From: Favolaschia claudopus
Lineage: Eukaryota; Basidiomycota; Agaricomycetes; Agaricales; Mycenaceae
Length of the DNA: 64,000 nucleotides
Reading direction: 5' to 3'
Assembly: GCA_037176885.1 (NCBI GenBank)
Contig: JAWWNJ010000038.1
Span: 434,001 to 498,000 of the forward strand
The notes beneath the pieces are model-generated. The model saw only the letters and a program-made list of their open reading frames with translations, had not been told where the DNA came from and searched no databases. A program made the translations under genes and the position numbers. Below, piece after piece: positions 20,137-30,863 of this stretch (position 1 is the first letter of the stretch; each line of letters starts with the position of its first letter).

Positions 20137-21429
20137 CAGTGCCGGACAACCAAAGTCGACAATGATGATTGCCGAAGAACGCGAATTTTTGGCATAAATC
20201 TGACTTCAGAATCAGACTTAGTCTCGTGACCAGACTCTTATGCCATCCCAAAGGGAACCCTGTCATAAGAGTCTGGAACAATCAGCGGCTGTCGGGAGGG
20301 AGCAAAACAAGTGGAAGTAAAGTCCACATACTGTGGGAAAGCTCCATCAATTTTTGATAGCTCAAGGGTACGGTTCGACAGCCGCTGATTGTTCCAGACT
20401 CTTATGACAGGGTTCCCTTTGGGATGGCATAAGAGTCTGGTCACGAGACTAAATCAGACTCAGCACCCTTGAAAACGTCGAAAAAACCACCTCCGAAGTT
20501 TTTCCCACGACATTTTAGCTGCGGCCAAATTTTTGAGCCAAAAAATCAAAATTGTGTGTACCTCTCCGAGCCTCGGGGAACAAAAATTAGCTAACTAGTA
20601 TGCCTTCTGAAGCCCCATTTGTGCTCTAACCAACCATGCCGCCGTAGCCCTCGCCGCCCTCGCCGCTCATGATTATGAGCAAAGAATGTTTGATGCGGAT
20701 GCCCAACTGTCGCTTCCGGGTGCTTGAATAAAACATCTCCGACTCCTTCTGTACCTCTCGGGAGGCGGATTTACACCATGCCTCATACTACTTCCATCAA
20801 GTCAGCAATGGATCAACTTTGAGTGACAGTATACAATGAGAAGAATAATTGTCGAACACAAACAGAGTTGGGCATCCCACTGGCAAGTGGGCCATTTCAA
20901 ATTTGGGTAAGGCAGCTCTGAGCTGAAGAAATGGATCTTGGCTCATGATAGAAAGGAAGGATGCTGGTTGAGTGCCATGTCGCAAGACTTTCATAGGTGT
21001 GCATTCCATGCTGCACACAATGCCTCAACAACGTTGCAATGCTAAGTTGATGCTAAGTACAATCTTATCTTTGACAGTAACATGTAACGTGACTCGGAAT
21101 TGCCAAATCCGGTGCGATTTCCCAGACAAAGAGAGGCAGATTTCTCAGAAACCGCTCGTGGAATTTTCTTTATTTTATCAGAATCATAACTTACTCAACG
21201 AAAGGAGTCGATTGCGCTATGTCCGAGGTTTTTTCCCATCAATTTTGAGGTTACGGCCAAATTTTCGGCTATCATTTCATAATTTTTCGTTTTTTTGACA
21301 ATCGGCTCGTGCAAAACTGTTTTTTGGATGCTTAGCGACTGTTTTACACAAAAATCTAGACATCTGGGGGTATGTCACACCTTCCATAAAGGGAAGATTA
21401 AAGTTGTCGACTTTGCGTGTCCGGCACTG
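20137..21429. mobile_element. Tc1/mariner-sized element, decayed
   Basis: 1,293 bp with imperfect inverted ends of about 26 bp starting CAGTGCCGGACA and sharing CAAAGTCGACAA. TA lies at 20135-20136 and 21430-21431. The size fits an autonomous Tc1/mariner element carrying a 233-bp insert (20219-20451). A minus-strand open frame at 20797-21018 contains LFVFDNYSSH, which could be a transposase relic; this is weak. A stretch around TGCGGCCAAATTTTTGAGCC recurs loosely as a direct repeat near 21255. Confidence 0.65.
20219..20451. mobile_element. Mutator-type MITE with 76-bp foldback ends
   Basis: 233 bp with perfect 76-bp inverted ends (TAGTCTCGTGACCAGACTCT...) and a perfect 9-bp target duplication AATCAGACT (20210-20218 and 20452-20460). 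The 9-bp duplication plus long ends is typical of Mutator-like elements. Each arm holds its own hairpin, CCAGACTCTTATG against CATAAGAGTCTGG. Confidence 0.9.
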
Positions 21430-21431
21430 TA

Positions 21432-22000
21432 CGTCGCTGACATCGCGATTTTTGCCGCGGCATGTGTTGCCTTCTGGGGTCAATGCAGACTTGGAGAGAT
21501 TCTAGAGTACAATCTTCACAGTCTCTAGCCGCGCTTGAATTCCTTCCTACACACCGGCACATCTATAAATAGAATCGTAATGATCGCGCCACAGTTCTTC
21601 GCCTGCCGCGCACCAAAACAAAGAAGAATGGTGACGATGTGGTCTTCGTCGATCAAGCCAGTCCAATTAACCCAAATATGGCCCTCCGCACCCACCTCAC
21701 TGTCAACTGTCAACGCACTCGATGATACGCTCCCACTCTTCTCGTATTGCTCAGCCGCAGGTCACACTGTTTTAACGCGCTCCAAACGAAGTTTGGATGC
21801 GTGCGGGATATCCCAGAACCACGGGCCATAGCTTTCGAATTGGCGGTACTATTACAGAACTGCTTTTGGCTGGCGTTAATCCTGACGTCGTGAAAGCAAT
21901 AGGTCGATGGTCTTCAGATGCATTTCTAAAATATTGGCGCTCTCTTGAAGAATTACTGCCTCTTCACGCGGAACATCTAGGAAGGAGAGTCGAGACTGTG
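21432..22000 (+). pseudogene. Tyrosine recombinase, catalytic half, decayed
   Basis: Pieces in several frames give IFAAACVAFWGQCRLGEIL, then a stop; RTKTKKNGDDVVFVDQ with MALRTHLTVN in another frame; and TGHSFRIGGTITELLLAGVN then AIGRWSSDAFLKYWRSLEEL in a third. The catalytic signature H..R (HSFR) is visible, then GRW and a Tyr in KYW. Frameshifts and stops make it non-functional. The right end merges near 21980 with a pogo transposase on the other strand. Confidence 0.75.
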
Positions 22001-23094
22001 TTCCTTCCCATCGGCGCGAATTGTTACGAGCGCGGTGATGTTCTGTCGGCTTGCACCACCCTGCCTATGCTGGGTCTTGGTCTCGCGTGCCCCAATCACC
22101 CGTTCCTTTCCCGTATAACCAGTCGGAAACCCGCTTTCATCCATTCCATATATTCTGTCAGGTGAGACCCCCGCATCCACAACGTCCTTCTTCACTAACT
22201 CCACCCAGGACTTGACGGCCTCCGGATTGAGGCTCCGTGCGCGCTGAGTGTCGAGGGGCTTGCTCCAGAAGGTACTGAGCGCGTCTCGATGTCTGTCAAG
22301 GAAGCTAAACACCCATTTCTTCCCCACCGGCTCGTAGTCGGGTCCGTGAAGTAGCACTGTGTAGGAATCAACGTGTTATATAACAGGTACTTTATAACAC
22401 TGTTATTAACATGTAAATTACATTTCTCACAATTGAGGTCCAGAAACACCTGTTATTTATGTGTTGGGAAGGGGCCCCTGCGGTGCCTTGGACACCATTT
22501 TTGCAGCTTGATTTCGCCCTTGGGATGCTGAGAATTGAGTCAAAAATCACTCTCCTCTGCCCGGAGGGCGTCGAAGGCGAATTTGAGGCCAATTTCAAGA
22601 AAATCAGCTGAAAATCAGGCGGAAAAAAATTTCTGGCTGGGCTCACGTCATGTTATAAACCCTGTTATTAACATGCCCATGTTAAATAACCAGGGGGGTG
22701 GTTTGAATCTCACATTTCTCACAGCCCAGATTTTGATTCCAACACAGCGCTACCGTGAAGGGCCTGGAGCGCCGTATTGGCATACTGCTCTATCAATGGG
22801 AAGCCTCGATCCGCGGATTCACGCATGAACTGGACGAGTGCCCACTCCGTGGGGGACCTTTTGCTTCTTTTGATTGGCTTGTCGAATACTCTGTCCACCA
22901 TGTACTCGTCGAGATAGTGTCATGTAAGGAATCCCGTATCTGAAAGAGAGATCAGAGACAGTTTTGGGCTTGCCTAAGATGGCGGGCTTGACGCGCTCCC
23001 TGTCCCACTCCTGCACCGCCGCCGCTATATTTGCCTCCTTCTTTCGACTGGTTTCCTGGGCTTTGACCCGATCGGACTTTGCGCGGTACACCAT
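21977..23094 (-). pseudogene. Pogo/Fot1-type transposase (DDE_1 group), broken
   Basis: Starts at the ATG 23094 (MVYRAKSDRVKAQETSRKKE). An N-terminal helix-turn-helix region follows (VSDLSFRYGIPYMTLSRRV), then a frameshift in the C-run near 22856, then the CENP-B-type region (ALVQFMRESADRGFPL) ending ALHG. A hAT MITE interrupts here; removing it gives ALHGPDYEPVGKKW in frame. The rest has FLDRHRDALSTFWSKPLDTQ and the first catalytic Asp in YGMDESGFPTG, then TKTQHRQGGASRQNITALVT. The frame ends soon after, so the other two acidic residues are missing. The enzyme would move DNA by cut and paste; this copy cannot. Confidence 0.85.
22352..22752. mobile_element. hAT-type MITE in the pogo transposase
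   Basis: 401 bp with inverted ends of about 20 bp (TAGCACTGTGTAGGAATCAA and, on the other side, TAGCGCTGTGTTGGAATCAA). The perfect 8-bp duplication is CCGTGAAG (22344-22351 and 22753-22760). Eight-base duplications and such ends are typical of hAT elements. Confidence 0.85.
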
Positions 23095-24436
23095 GAGAGC
23101 TGGACAGTAGGGATTGGCTAGAGAAGACGGAGAGAGGTGATGGACAGTACAAACACCTGTCACGCTTCCACGTGCATGATCTTTTCGGCCGCATTCTTTG
23201 TCCGATCCTCTCACACATGCATACCTAAGATCAAGGTCTTTATGCCGGAATTTGTTTTGAGACGAAAAGTGCCCCCATTGAAGTAGGATCACGGAGAAGA
23301 AAGTCGGTGATTCCTTGATTTGTCGCGTATTGACACAAAACTTGGCCTCAAACGATACATGGCTCTTTTTTGCATTCAGAATTAATACAGTGGGTAGGGC
23401 TAGCATTGAAGAGGTGTGGTGAAAAAAAAAAATCACCAAGGAACACTCCTTCCCCATTGAGCCGTACTACACTGTATGAATTTCCGGTAAATCACCATGA
23501 ATTTCCGGACAAATCGTCAGGAAAGTCATGACGAGAAACATCATGAATTTCATGACCCTTGGTTGGCACAGTGGTTGCGCAGAAGGACCCTTTAGATCCT
23601 CCGACAACCCTGCTCCAATCCCTTCAGCGGTTGCCCAGATATCGGCCCCTTTTTGACCCAGCACCTAATATCATACAAGATGGCCGGAATCGGTTACAGC
23701 GCTTCCGGAAAACCTTGGCCCATGCCATATTTTTCGCGCTCTTTCGACTTTTGATCGAGTGATATGATGGACCATATTTTCCATGACTTTTTCTTGTAAC
23801 AAGCTAATGCTATAAATCCATGAGGTCCGGCGTTCGACTTCGTCTGGTGGTTAGATATATATCTTTCACATTTTTGCTCCTTTTCACCGCCAAAAATCAT
23901 GATGTTATCGTTATCTATTATACAAAGGGTGGTTGTTCTGTCTCCTGTAGACAAGACAAGACATACAAAGGGATAACCTGATTGGCTGCTCACCTGGTCA
24001 GCTGCTGATCTGTTCCGTCATCCTGTACGCTCATGTCTTCTGCGTCGTTCCCTCTTCTTCCTCTCCTCTGTCTCATGTCTTACCATGTTTATGTAATGTT
24101 AAGGCAGCTGCTGCTCATGCTATGTGACTCAATCCCCGGTTCCTCATCAGTTTTTCTCAGCCGACGGCAGATGAAGCTAGCCCATGGCCTATTACTCAGA
24201 AGTAAGAACCAGTAGTCTCCTTGGGCGATAGTATCTCCAGCAAATCAACTTCCAGCAAGCGCTCAGTGGGTCAGAAACGACGTCGGGAAAGGGAGGGCCG
24301 AAAATTTCTAACCCGTGGTAAGCAGGACAGATTTTGTTCATGGTACGAGGGAAGTCACGGTCACGGCGTTCTGTCGCTCAACGTGCACGATGACAGCGGG
24401 AGCTTGCAGACAAGATTGAGTCTGAGCTCACTCAAG
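23095..24436. other. No gene recognised
   Basis: At 23470-23572 there is a short segment with CACTGTATGAATTTCCGG at one end and CATGAATTTCATGACC...GGCACAGTG at the other, a possible small relative of the CACTGTG elements. The rest shows only short open frames; one (SSKSTSSKRSVGQKRRRERE, near 24233) is basic and of unknown origin. Confidence 0.35.
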
Positions 24437-24790
24437 TGATGTCATCACCGATAAGCATGAGTCGCGCTCAAGAGCTCAGAAATTCCGGAGACAAGTTGAG
24501 GTTGCTCAGCGACGCCTCGAAGCTCACCCTGACTGTGGTATGCGCTGCGCACAATTTCTTGCTTGCTTTTGTGTGCGGTTTTGACAATAGATGCAACGGA
24601 GTCCCTGGAGTCAGTTGTCGTCACAGATAAGCATGCGTTTTGCTCCGGAACTCAGAGATTACGTAGGCAAGCTGAGGCTGCTCAGCGACGTCTTCAAGCT
24701 TGGCCTGATTGCGATCTGTGCTGTTCTCATTATTTGGTTTATACTGTGCTCAGTTTGACAATAGATGCAACGGCGTCCCTCACAATATTT
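24437..24790. repeat. Two diverged tandem units, period about 176 bp
   Basis: Both units share GATAAGCATG, AGGCTGCTCAGCGACG-type sequence and TTTGACAATAGATGCAACGG (24580 and 24756). They look like an old tandem duplication of a degenerate coding or intron-exon unit. The origin is unknown. Confidence 0.6.
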
Positions 24791-26219
24791 TTATCGTAAA
24801 GAGAGCCATTAGAGGGAATGCGCAGGATCCACTCCCCATGTAGGAACTTTAATTTGTCAGTTCTGACTATTATGATTTGTTTCTTGAGGTTCAGATTCTC
24901 ATGTTGTGAGGTTCTGTTTCCCCTACGAGTGTCATCCTGGTTGTAACCTGTCGGTCTGTACTCTCTCCGTACGCCTCTGCTGATTCTTGCTCCGGAGTCC
25001 GAGGATGTCGATCAAAGCCTCCATCTCAACCTCAAGCCAATTCATCTGCTCCCAAGGCAACTCTTTGCTCTCAATGCACTGCTACAAGTTCTGATGGCTT
25101 TTGGAATCTTAGCCGACATCGACCCGGTGCGACTCGCTGCCAACCTTTGCTCCTCATCAACCAGAAGCTTCGTTTTCTTCAGGGTAAAATGTCTATTGAG
25201 TTTTTTTTTACCTTGGGTTCCATCATGTTTCCAGAAATGTGTTGTTAAGTAGGCGCACTCAGTTTGGTTACAGACGCAACCAAATCCTTGGACATGTGAC
25301 TGGAATACAATGAAGACTATTTTTCACGTTTCCAGAACGAGAGTCAGTGGAAAAGAATGCATAGAATATATTTACAGTCCAATGGAAACTAATATTGCTC
25401 CGAGAATGATTTGGCTTCTTACCTATGTATGAGCATCATTAATATTTGACTCTTCTTCCTCTCCTCCCTATACATGTCACCGAGTTTTGTTCAGGGTCAT
25501 AAGTAGGTCTGTCATGGATCTCTTCATTGGGACAAGTGTCCGAGGTGTTTTCTTCTTCTCAATCTCAAATGACTGGTGCTATTCACAGAGTAAGAGTACA
25601 TGAATGGCTGTACTAATAGTATTGACCTGGCATTTTGAGCGGGACTCGGAAACAAGGACGCGAGGAACCAACCACAGGTTGGTGACAAGGGTCCAAGAGA
25701 TAATCTGAGAATCTGAACTCATGCATAGTGTGCACATCCGCAACTCAGTTGCACTCAGATTCTTCCTTCAAGTTCTTGAATTCCAAGAATCATATCATTC
25801 GTAGCGAAGCACGAGTTCCTGCTAGTGAATCCACAACAAAACGTCATGGATATAACGTCATGAATGTTACTATAACCGTAATGAATTTCGGCTTATGAAT
25901 TATGTCTGTGGAGAGCCGGCGGAATTCAAGTTTTCAAGTTGCGAAAAGAGAAGAGAAAGGGAGAGAAAAGGGAGAGACTCGCTATGTACCTGAGACTCTG
26001 TTTCCAAGAAATCAGCGCTTCAAAATCACTGTAGCGCCCTCCAAAGCAATTGCAATCTTGATTTCTTATGCCCTGATTAGGCAGATCAGAGGCATTCAAA
26101 ATATGGTAAGAGGTATGTTCTTTCGGAGCAGCTGCCTCCTTGGGACATACTCTCATTCAAGATCTTCTCGGAAGCTTCCTCGGCCGTTCTCGCCTGAAAT
26201 CCACTTGCGTCATAGTTGC
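24791..26219. other. No gene recognised
   Basis: No supported coding sequence. Near 25845-25910 is a stretch with CGTCATGGATATAACGTCATGAATG and ATGAATTTCGGC, resembling the ATGAATTTC-rich interior of the CACTGTG elements. Confidence 0.35.
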
Positions 26220-26975
26220 CTAAAGATAGATTTTAGGTTTGGCTCGCTCGCTTCCCGTTGGTTTCGACACTCCCACTCGAGGTAAACCGTAATCCCAAGG
26301 CTCTTGTAAACTTCCAATGCTTTTCCCGGGAAAGAGGCTTAGTAAGGATGTCGGCCACCATGTCGTGGGTAGACACGTAGCGAATGAGGGCCTCGCCTTT
26401 TGCCACAATGTCGTCGCGAATGAAGTGGTATTTGCGCTGTATGGTTTGGTGCGTGCTCGGAATTGTGGGTCTCGACAGAGGATGATAGCTGCTTGATTAT
26501 CACAGAAGAGGTCTGTGGGTCCGCGCTGCTCGTGGCCGACTTCTGCAAAGAAGGTGCGCAACCAGGCTAGGTGCTGCCCGGCGTTTGACAGTCCAATGTA
26601 TTCTGACTCAGTTGAGGATAGGGTAACCATGCCTTGCCGTTTGCTGGACCAGCCCAATGCTCCTCGACCAGGTATGAATGCGTATCCGGAGTTTAATCGA
26701 GAAGTCTCGTCGTCACCAGACCAGTCGGCGTCAGAGAACCCGTGGAAGTCAAGATCAATGTCCGAGCCGTCGAAGCGCAACTCAAGGTCACGAGTATACT
26801 TCATGTAGCGCAGGCCGCGCTTTGCAACCACAGTAGCGTATGACACTGTCTCTCCGTTTATGTTGGAGCAGTGTGGTGTTGACGGGGTCTTCAGCAGTGA
26901 GGCGAGGAGTCGTAGCCATTGGAGTCTTTGACGGGTTACAGTCTGCCATACCGCAACGCTTAAGGACAGCGTCAA
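26220..26975 (-). pseudogene. Copia RNase H fragment, frameshifted
   Basis: Encodes LRYMKYTRDLELRF, GFSDADWSGDDETSR, ALGWSSKRQGMVTLSSTESE and FCDNQAAIILCRDPQFRART, the RNase H end of a Copia polyprotein. It is similar in layout to 11870-12300 but clearly another, older family. A frameshift near 26440 moves the end (HDMVADILTKPLS-type) into another frame. No LTRs were found around it. Confidence 0.85.
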
Positions 26976-27036
26976 TGTACTCTACTTACTTCGTTTGGGA
27001 AAGAGAGATAGTGCGACAATGCAGTGCTTGTCAGAA

Positions 27037-28071
27037 CAGTGTTCCTTCTTAAGGCCTTATTAAAGGCACCTAGGCCTTAATAAGGTTATTAAGGGCTCCA
27101 TATTAAGGGGCCTTAGGATGAAAAATGCAAATTTTTCCGGGCTTTTTTAGATGCATTTTTCGGGGAGTTCCAAAGCCGTTTTGCTTCTTATGGCTGGCTC
27201 CAGCTAAGTTTTGGCTGAACTTGATGTTTGTGGACTGAAATTGCTCCCGCCAGGGCAATGCAGGTAGCCGAGCTGAGGGCTTGATCCATGTTCCGACGCG
27301 GCCTTCAGCAGAATCAAGGGAACCTGCCGGACTACGGTAGGCGGGATGGTCGAGGTTCAATTTCAGAAATTTCCGCGGAGCGGAGTTTAAATCTGGGAGG
27401 GAAGCGAGCTCATTTTGTCTTTTGTGCCTTTCTTTAAGCCCTCAAACACCCATGAGATAGTGTAGTGCTACGCTATGCTGCCTTAAATCATTCTCCATTG
27501 CCTGGTAGATTATATTTCAGTCAGGCTCTGCACTCGGAGACCCGCAAAACAAGCAAAAAAATCTTCCTCATCCAGGACACCGGCTCGGCGATCATTTACA
27601 TCATTGATACATCATCAGGTTGGTTCTATTTCGATGTAAAATGCCTTGAAAATGCATTCTTTTGCTTGTTTTTAGCTCGAACAGCTCTGTCGGACTGAGG
27701 AGACCCTTGATATAAGGTTTATAATGCTCCCCGAGCTACAAGGTAGTACCCGAAAATGCCTGAAACTGGATGCCCTTTCCCGGATTTCAACTCCGCTCCG
27801 CGGAAATTTCTGAAATTGAACCTCGACCATCCCGCCTACCGTAGCCGGACACTGCCCTTGAGAGGGATTCTCAATGCTGGCATTATGCTGCGGGCCTTTG
27901 GCAGCTGCCAACCAAGCTGCCGAGCCTGCCGAACGTAGCCGAGAAGGTGACGTAATCCAAGGTAAGGCTTAATTAAGGGTTAAGATAGATCCAGCTTCAT
28001 GTTAACCCTTAGCATTAACTTGAAATTAAGGGTTAATTCATTCTAAGGCTTAACCCTTAGGAGGAACACTG
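27037..28071. mobile_element. hAT element, non-autonomous (1,035 bp)
   Basis: Inverted ends CAGTGTTCCTTCTTAAGG and CAGTGTTCCTCCTAAGG. The perfect 8-bp duplication is TGTCAGAA (27029-27036 and 28072-28079). The subterminal regions are full of AAGGCCTTAATAAGG and AAGGGTTAA repeats. No transposase is encoded. A TA-flanked MITE lies inside (27335-27841). A related end is at about 32240-32275. Confidence 0.85.
27335..27841. mobile_element. TA-flanked MITE nested in the hAT element
   Basis: 507 bp with inverted ends of about 64 bp starting CGGTAGGCGGGATGGTCGAG, with few mismatches. TA lies at 27333-27334 and 27842-27843. No coding sequence. Confidence 0.8.
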
Positions 28072-28276
28072 TGTCAGAAATTTTCTTCCTTCTCTCAGCG
28101 CCTGCGCGTCGCGTCTCTACCCAATGAGCAGTGAGCACCCTCCAGCGCCACAAAGCCCTTTTGGGACCTCTTTTTCAAGGGAGGGATACAGAATAAAGAG
28201 TTTGTAGGGTAGATAATTGAAGGCCAGCATATTGCTTACAAATCATAACACGTGATAATTATAGGCCTTCAAAGCT

Positions 28277-28800
28277 TTATAGCTTGAGCCCTATAACCTC
28301 TAAAAGGCCTTCAGCAAGTCTGGGAGGTTGTTCGGCCAGCTCCGCACATTCTAGAGAGAACGAAGATAAGTGAGATTCCCGCGAACCAACCTCTTCTGTC
28401 AACATCTGGCGCACGTCATCCACGGCTGCCTGGGGAACTGAGATACGGCAATCAATGCCCCCGAAATTCTTGGGTGCAGATGCGTCGGCGGGGACATGGC
28501 CTGAAGGCATATTCTTTTCTATCTGAACGCGAACACGGTGATGATTCCACCAGAGACGAAATTCATCCAGTTTTGCTTGCAACAAAGGTACGAAGATCCA
28601 GTAGAACAGTGATCTTCCATTGAAAATTTTGTTAGCACCTCCCCAAGGAGACGACTCACACATGAAAATCAACATCAGGGCTGAAAAATTCGTTCTCTCT
28701 TTCCAATCAATATAAATTCTCTCAGATTGCGTCCTAACTTGTCCTTTAACCGGTGCCAGAATGCCTCGATGATTGTGTTGTGCACACTCTCGATTAACCG
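28277..28800 (-). pseudogene. Integrase-core transposase fragment
   Basis: The right-hand part reads SVHNTIIEAFWHRLKDKLGR in one frame. After a frame change or intron it continues with FYWIFVPLLQAKLDEFRLWW, NHHRVRVQIEKNMPSGHVPA and GGIDCRISVPQAAVDD. These match the C-terminal third of an integrase-core (rve-type) transposase family of fungi, distantly like the gene at 47892-49699. N-terminal and catalytic parts are absent. Confidence 0.65.
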
Positions 28801-28890
28801 ACAAACAGGATATACCTCTGGATCAATATCGGGGGCAAAGGTAGTGCTGGTTCAACTGGTTAGCTTTATAACTCGTCAAGTCCTATCCTA

Positions 28891-29433
28891 TACATGAAAA
28901 CACAAGGATCCGCTGACTGCCACTTATGCCCCATTTTTTCTTCACCTATGGTTCCTATGTCGAGTTATCGTTCTCACAGTCGATGGAGGCGCTCACCCAC
29001 CTACTCCAAGACTAAGTATACTCTACCAACCACGGTCGAATCCTCACTAGAATTACCTTTTACTTATTTATCGCCCTCCGGGCACCGCGTCTTAGTAGTT
29101 GGTTTACTTGTTGCGGTATAGAAATGCTGATACAAAAAAAAAAAAAAAAAAAAGATCCGCTCACGTGAAAAGTAACGTGACTTTGACACGAAACCACGGG
29201 ACCATGTCGAGATGATGCTGCCGGCTGTCGAGATGTTGCTCCAGGTTCCCACGAACCTTCCCGAGGGCGCCGCGCACCGCGAGTGCAGCTAGTGCGGCGC
29301 CGAGGGCACGCAATCCAGCAAGAAAAAAACACGCGGGGTTTGGGGCGGAGCCCCGACAAGCTGTGCACCAGCCGTAGGTAGGGACGCGAGCGCAGCGAGC
29401 CGGCCCTGCCGAAGGCGGGGTGCTTAAGCTTGT
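28891..29433 (+). mobile_element. Helitron-like short element C
   Basis: Starts TACATGAAAACACAAGGATC. After a 239-bp insertion it continues with TCACGTGAAAAGTAACGTGA and GC-rich palindromes (GGCGCC). It ends with the terminal module GGGGTTTGGGGCGGAGCCCC ... CCCTGCCGAAGGCGGGG and GCTTAAGCTTGT. Element D follows directly in the same direction. No protein. Confidence 0.7.
28915..29153 (+). mobile_element. SINE-like insertion with poly(A) tail
   Basis: 239 bp ending in 20 A residues and flanked by the 8-bp direct repeat GATCCGCT (28907-28914 and 29154-29161). The repeat is part of the host element's own sequence, so its interruption is clear. Poly(A) plus a target duplication indicates reverse transcription of an RNA. 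GGTCGAATCC near 29035 resembles a polymerase III B box, which would fit a tRNA-derived SINE; no convincing A box was found. Confidence 0.75.
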
Positions 29434-29651
29434 ACAGTTACTTGAAAAGAGGGCCAGGCCATCAGTCTCGTGACTTTTGACAGAAAATCACGGGGTCAAT
29501 GTCGAGATGTTGAGATCGTACTAGACGTCGCGAGCGGAGCGAGCGCAGCGGGGTTTGGGGCGGCCAGCCCCAACAAGCTGTGTGACCGAACGGAGGGAGG
29601 TCGGCGAGCGCAGCGAGTCGGCCGTGCCGGAGGCAGGGAACTAAAGCTTGT
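29434..29651 (+). mobile_element. Helitron-like short element D
   Basis: Begins with a degenerate form of the second 5' type (TTACTTGAAAAGAGGGCCAG), then TGACTTTTGACAGAAAATCA, GACGTCGCGAGCGGAGCGAG, GGGGTTTGGGGCGGCCAGCC and the tip GAACTAAAGCTTGT. It lies head to tail with element C. Confidence 0.65.
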
Positions 29652-30081
29652 ATACAAAGTAAAGCGACAAATGTCCTGAATCTAGTCTCGTAAACAAGAC
29701 TTTATAAACTTTCTTGAAGACAGTCGTTCAAACGTATATATTGTTGCCAGCCGATCTCTGATCCCTTATATTTTCCATCTCAAATTTGAAACTGTTCAGG
29801 AACACCTGCACTCGTTGGAAGAAAGGATGGCCTTGTCTTATTCAATCCCATGACTCACACGGTTGGCGGGTATATTCATTCTCTTCATATATTTCTCCTG
29901 TGCTGACTTGAATTCTGATCTAGAAACAGTGGTATTGGCGACTTCGGCCTTGAAGGAATCAACTTGTTTCTCCGAGACCATAGCTGCGGCGATGTTTGTA
30001 ATCGACTTGCACTAGATGAAGTCGCATAATGAAGAAGGCTCACGACGTGTCAGTCACGTGGTGCGCTCCATCGTTGGGTCA
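29652..30081. other. No gene recognised
   Basis: Unassigned sequence between two Helitron-like clusters. No domain or repeat recognised. Confidence 0.4.
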
Positions 30082-30206
30082 ACAAGCTTAAGCACCCCGC
30101 CTTCGGCAGGGCCGGCTCGCTGCGCTCGCGTCCCTCCCTACGGCTGGTGCACAGCTTGTCGGGGCTCCGCCCCAAACCCCGCGGGTTTTTTTCTTGCTGG
30201 ATTGCG

Positions 30207-30327
30207 TGTTGGAAGGAGGTGATTATGTCATCGTCACCATGTACTCAGCCCCTGTCGTCATGTACTTACCCCCTGTCGTAGTCGCATCTGATTCATTCCT
30301 TTCTTGCCTTCTACCACCATCTCAACA
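30207..30327 (+). repeat. TRIM 5' LTR
   Basis: 121 bp with ends TGTTG and CAACA. It contains CCCCTGTCGT twice. Confidence 0.9.
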
Positions 30328-30339
30328 GGTTATGGGCCC
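30328..30339 (+). promoter_or_regulatory. TRIM primer-binding site
   Basis: GGTTATGGGCCC, complementary to the anticodon stem-loop of initiator tRNA-Met, as in the Copia element at 7091. Confidence 0.7.
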
Positions 30340-30423
30340 TCAGCTTCCTTTTATTTGCTTCTGCTGCTGAACCCCAACTCATTTATCGTTCTTTTCCATT
30401 CCATAAACCCGAATTCGACACAT

Positions 30424-30680
30424 GACGACGACCGAGAGACCTTGGGGAGACAGCCCCTGAAGGACGACCACTCTCAGACGGAGAGACCTGCGGGAGACGA
30501 CCCACCCGCGGGACGACCACTCTCAGACCGGGAGGACCTACGAGAGATGACCCCCTCGAGGACGACCACCTTCCAAACCGAAGGACCGGTGGGAGACGAC
30601 CCCCTCACTGGACGACCACCTTCACGCCCGAGAAGGACCGGCGGGAAACGATGCCCTTGCTGGACGACCACCTTCTGTCC
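30424..30680 (+). repeat. Tandem repeat inside the TRIM, period about 50 bp
   Basis: GGACGACCA starts units at 30462, 30511, 30560, 30610 and 30662, with a looser unit before. The units are diverged. The period is not a multiple of three. Confidence 0.75.
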
Positions 30681-30863
30681 TAATGCGAATATCGAAAACA
30701 GTTTATGTTATCCTCGACATCGTTCATTCTTTCATCCGAGCCATCCCGTCACGCCGATTTCGATGGTGTATATTGCCGATGAAGATATGCGACGACTCCA
30801 GGGGGAGCTTAATTTGGTTTTGGTTCTACATTTTGGCTTCGTACTCGGTGCGATGAGGGGGAG

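Noticed and set aside
30424..30680. CRISPR-like array
   Set aside because: The units are contiguous, diverged and without regular spacers. They belong to a retrotransposon in a eukaryote.
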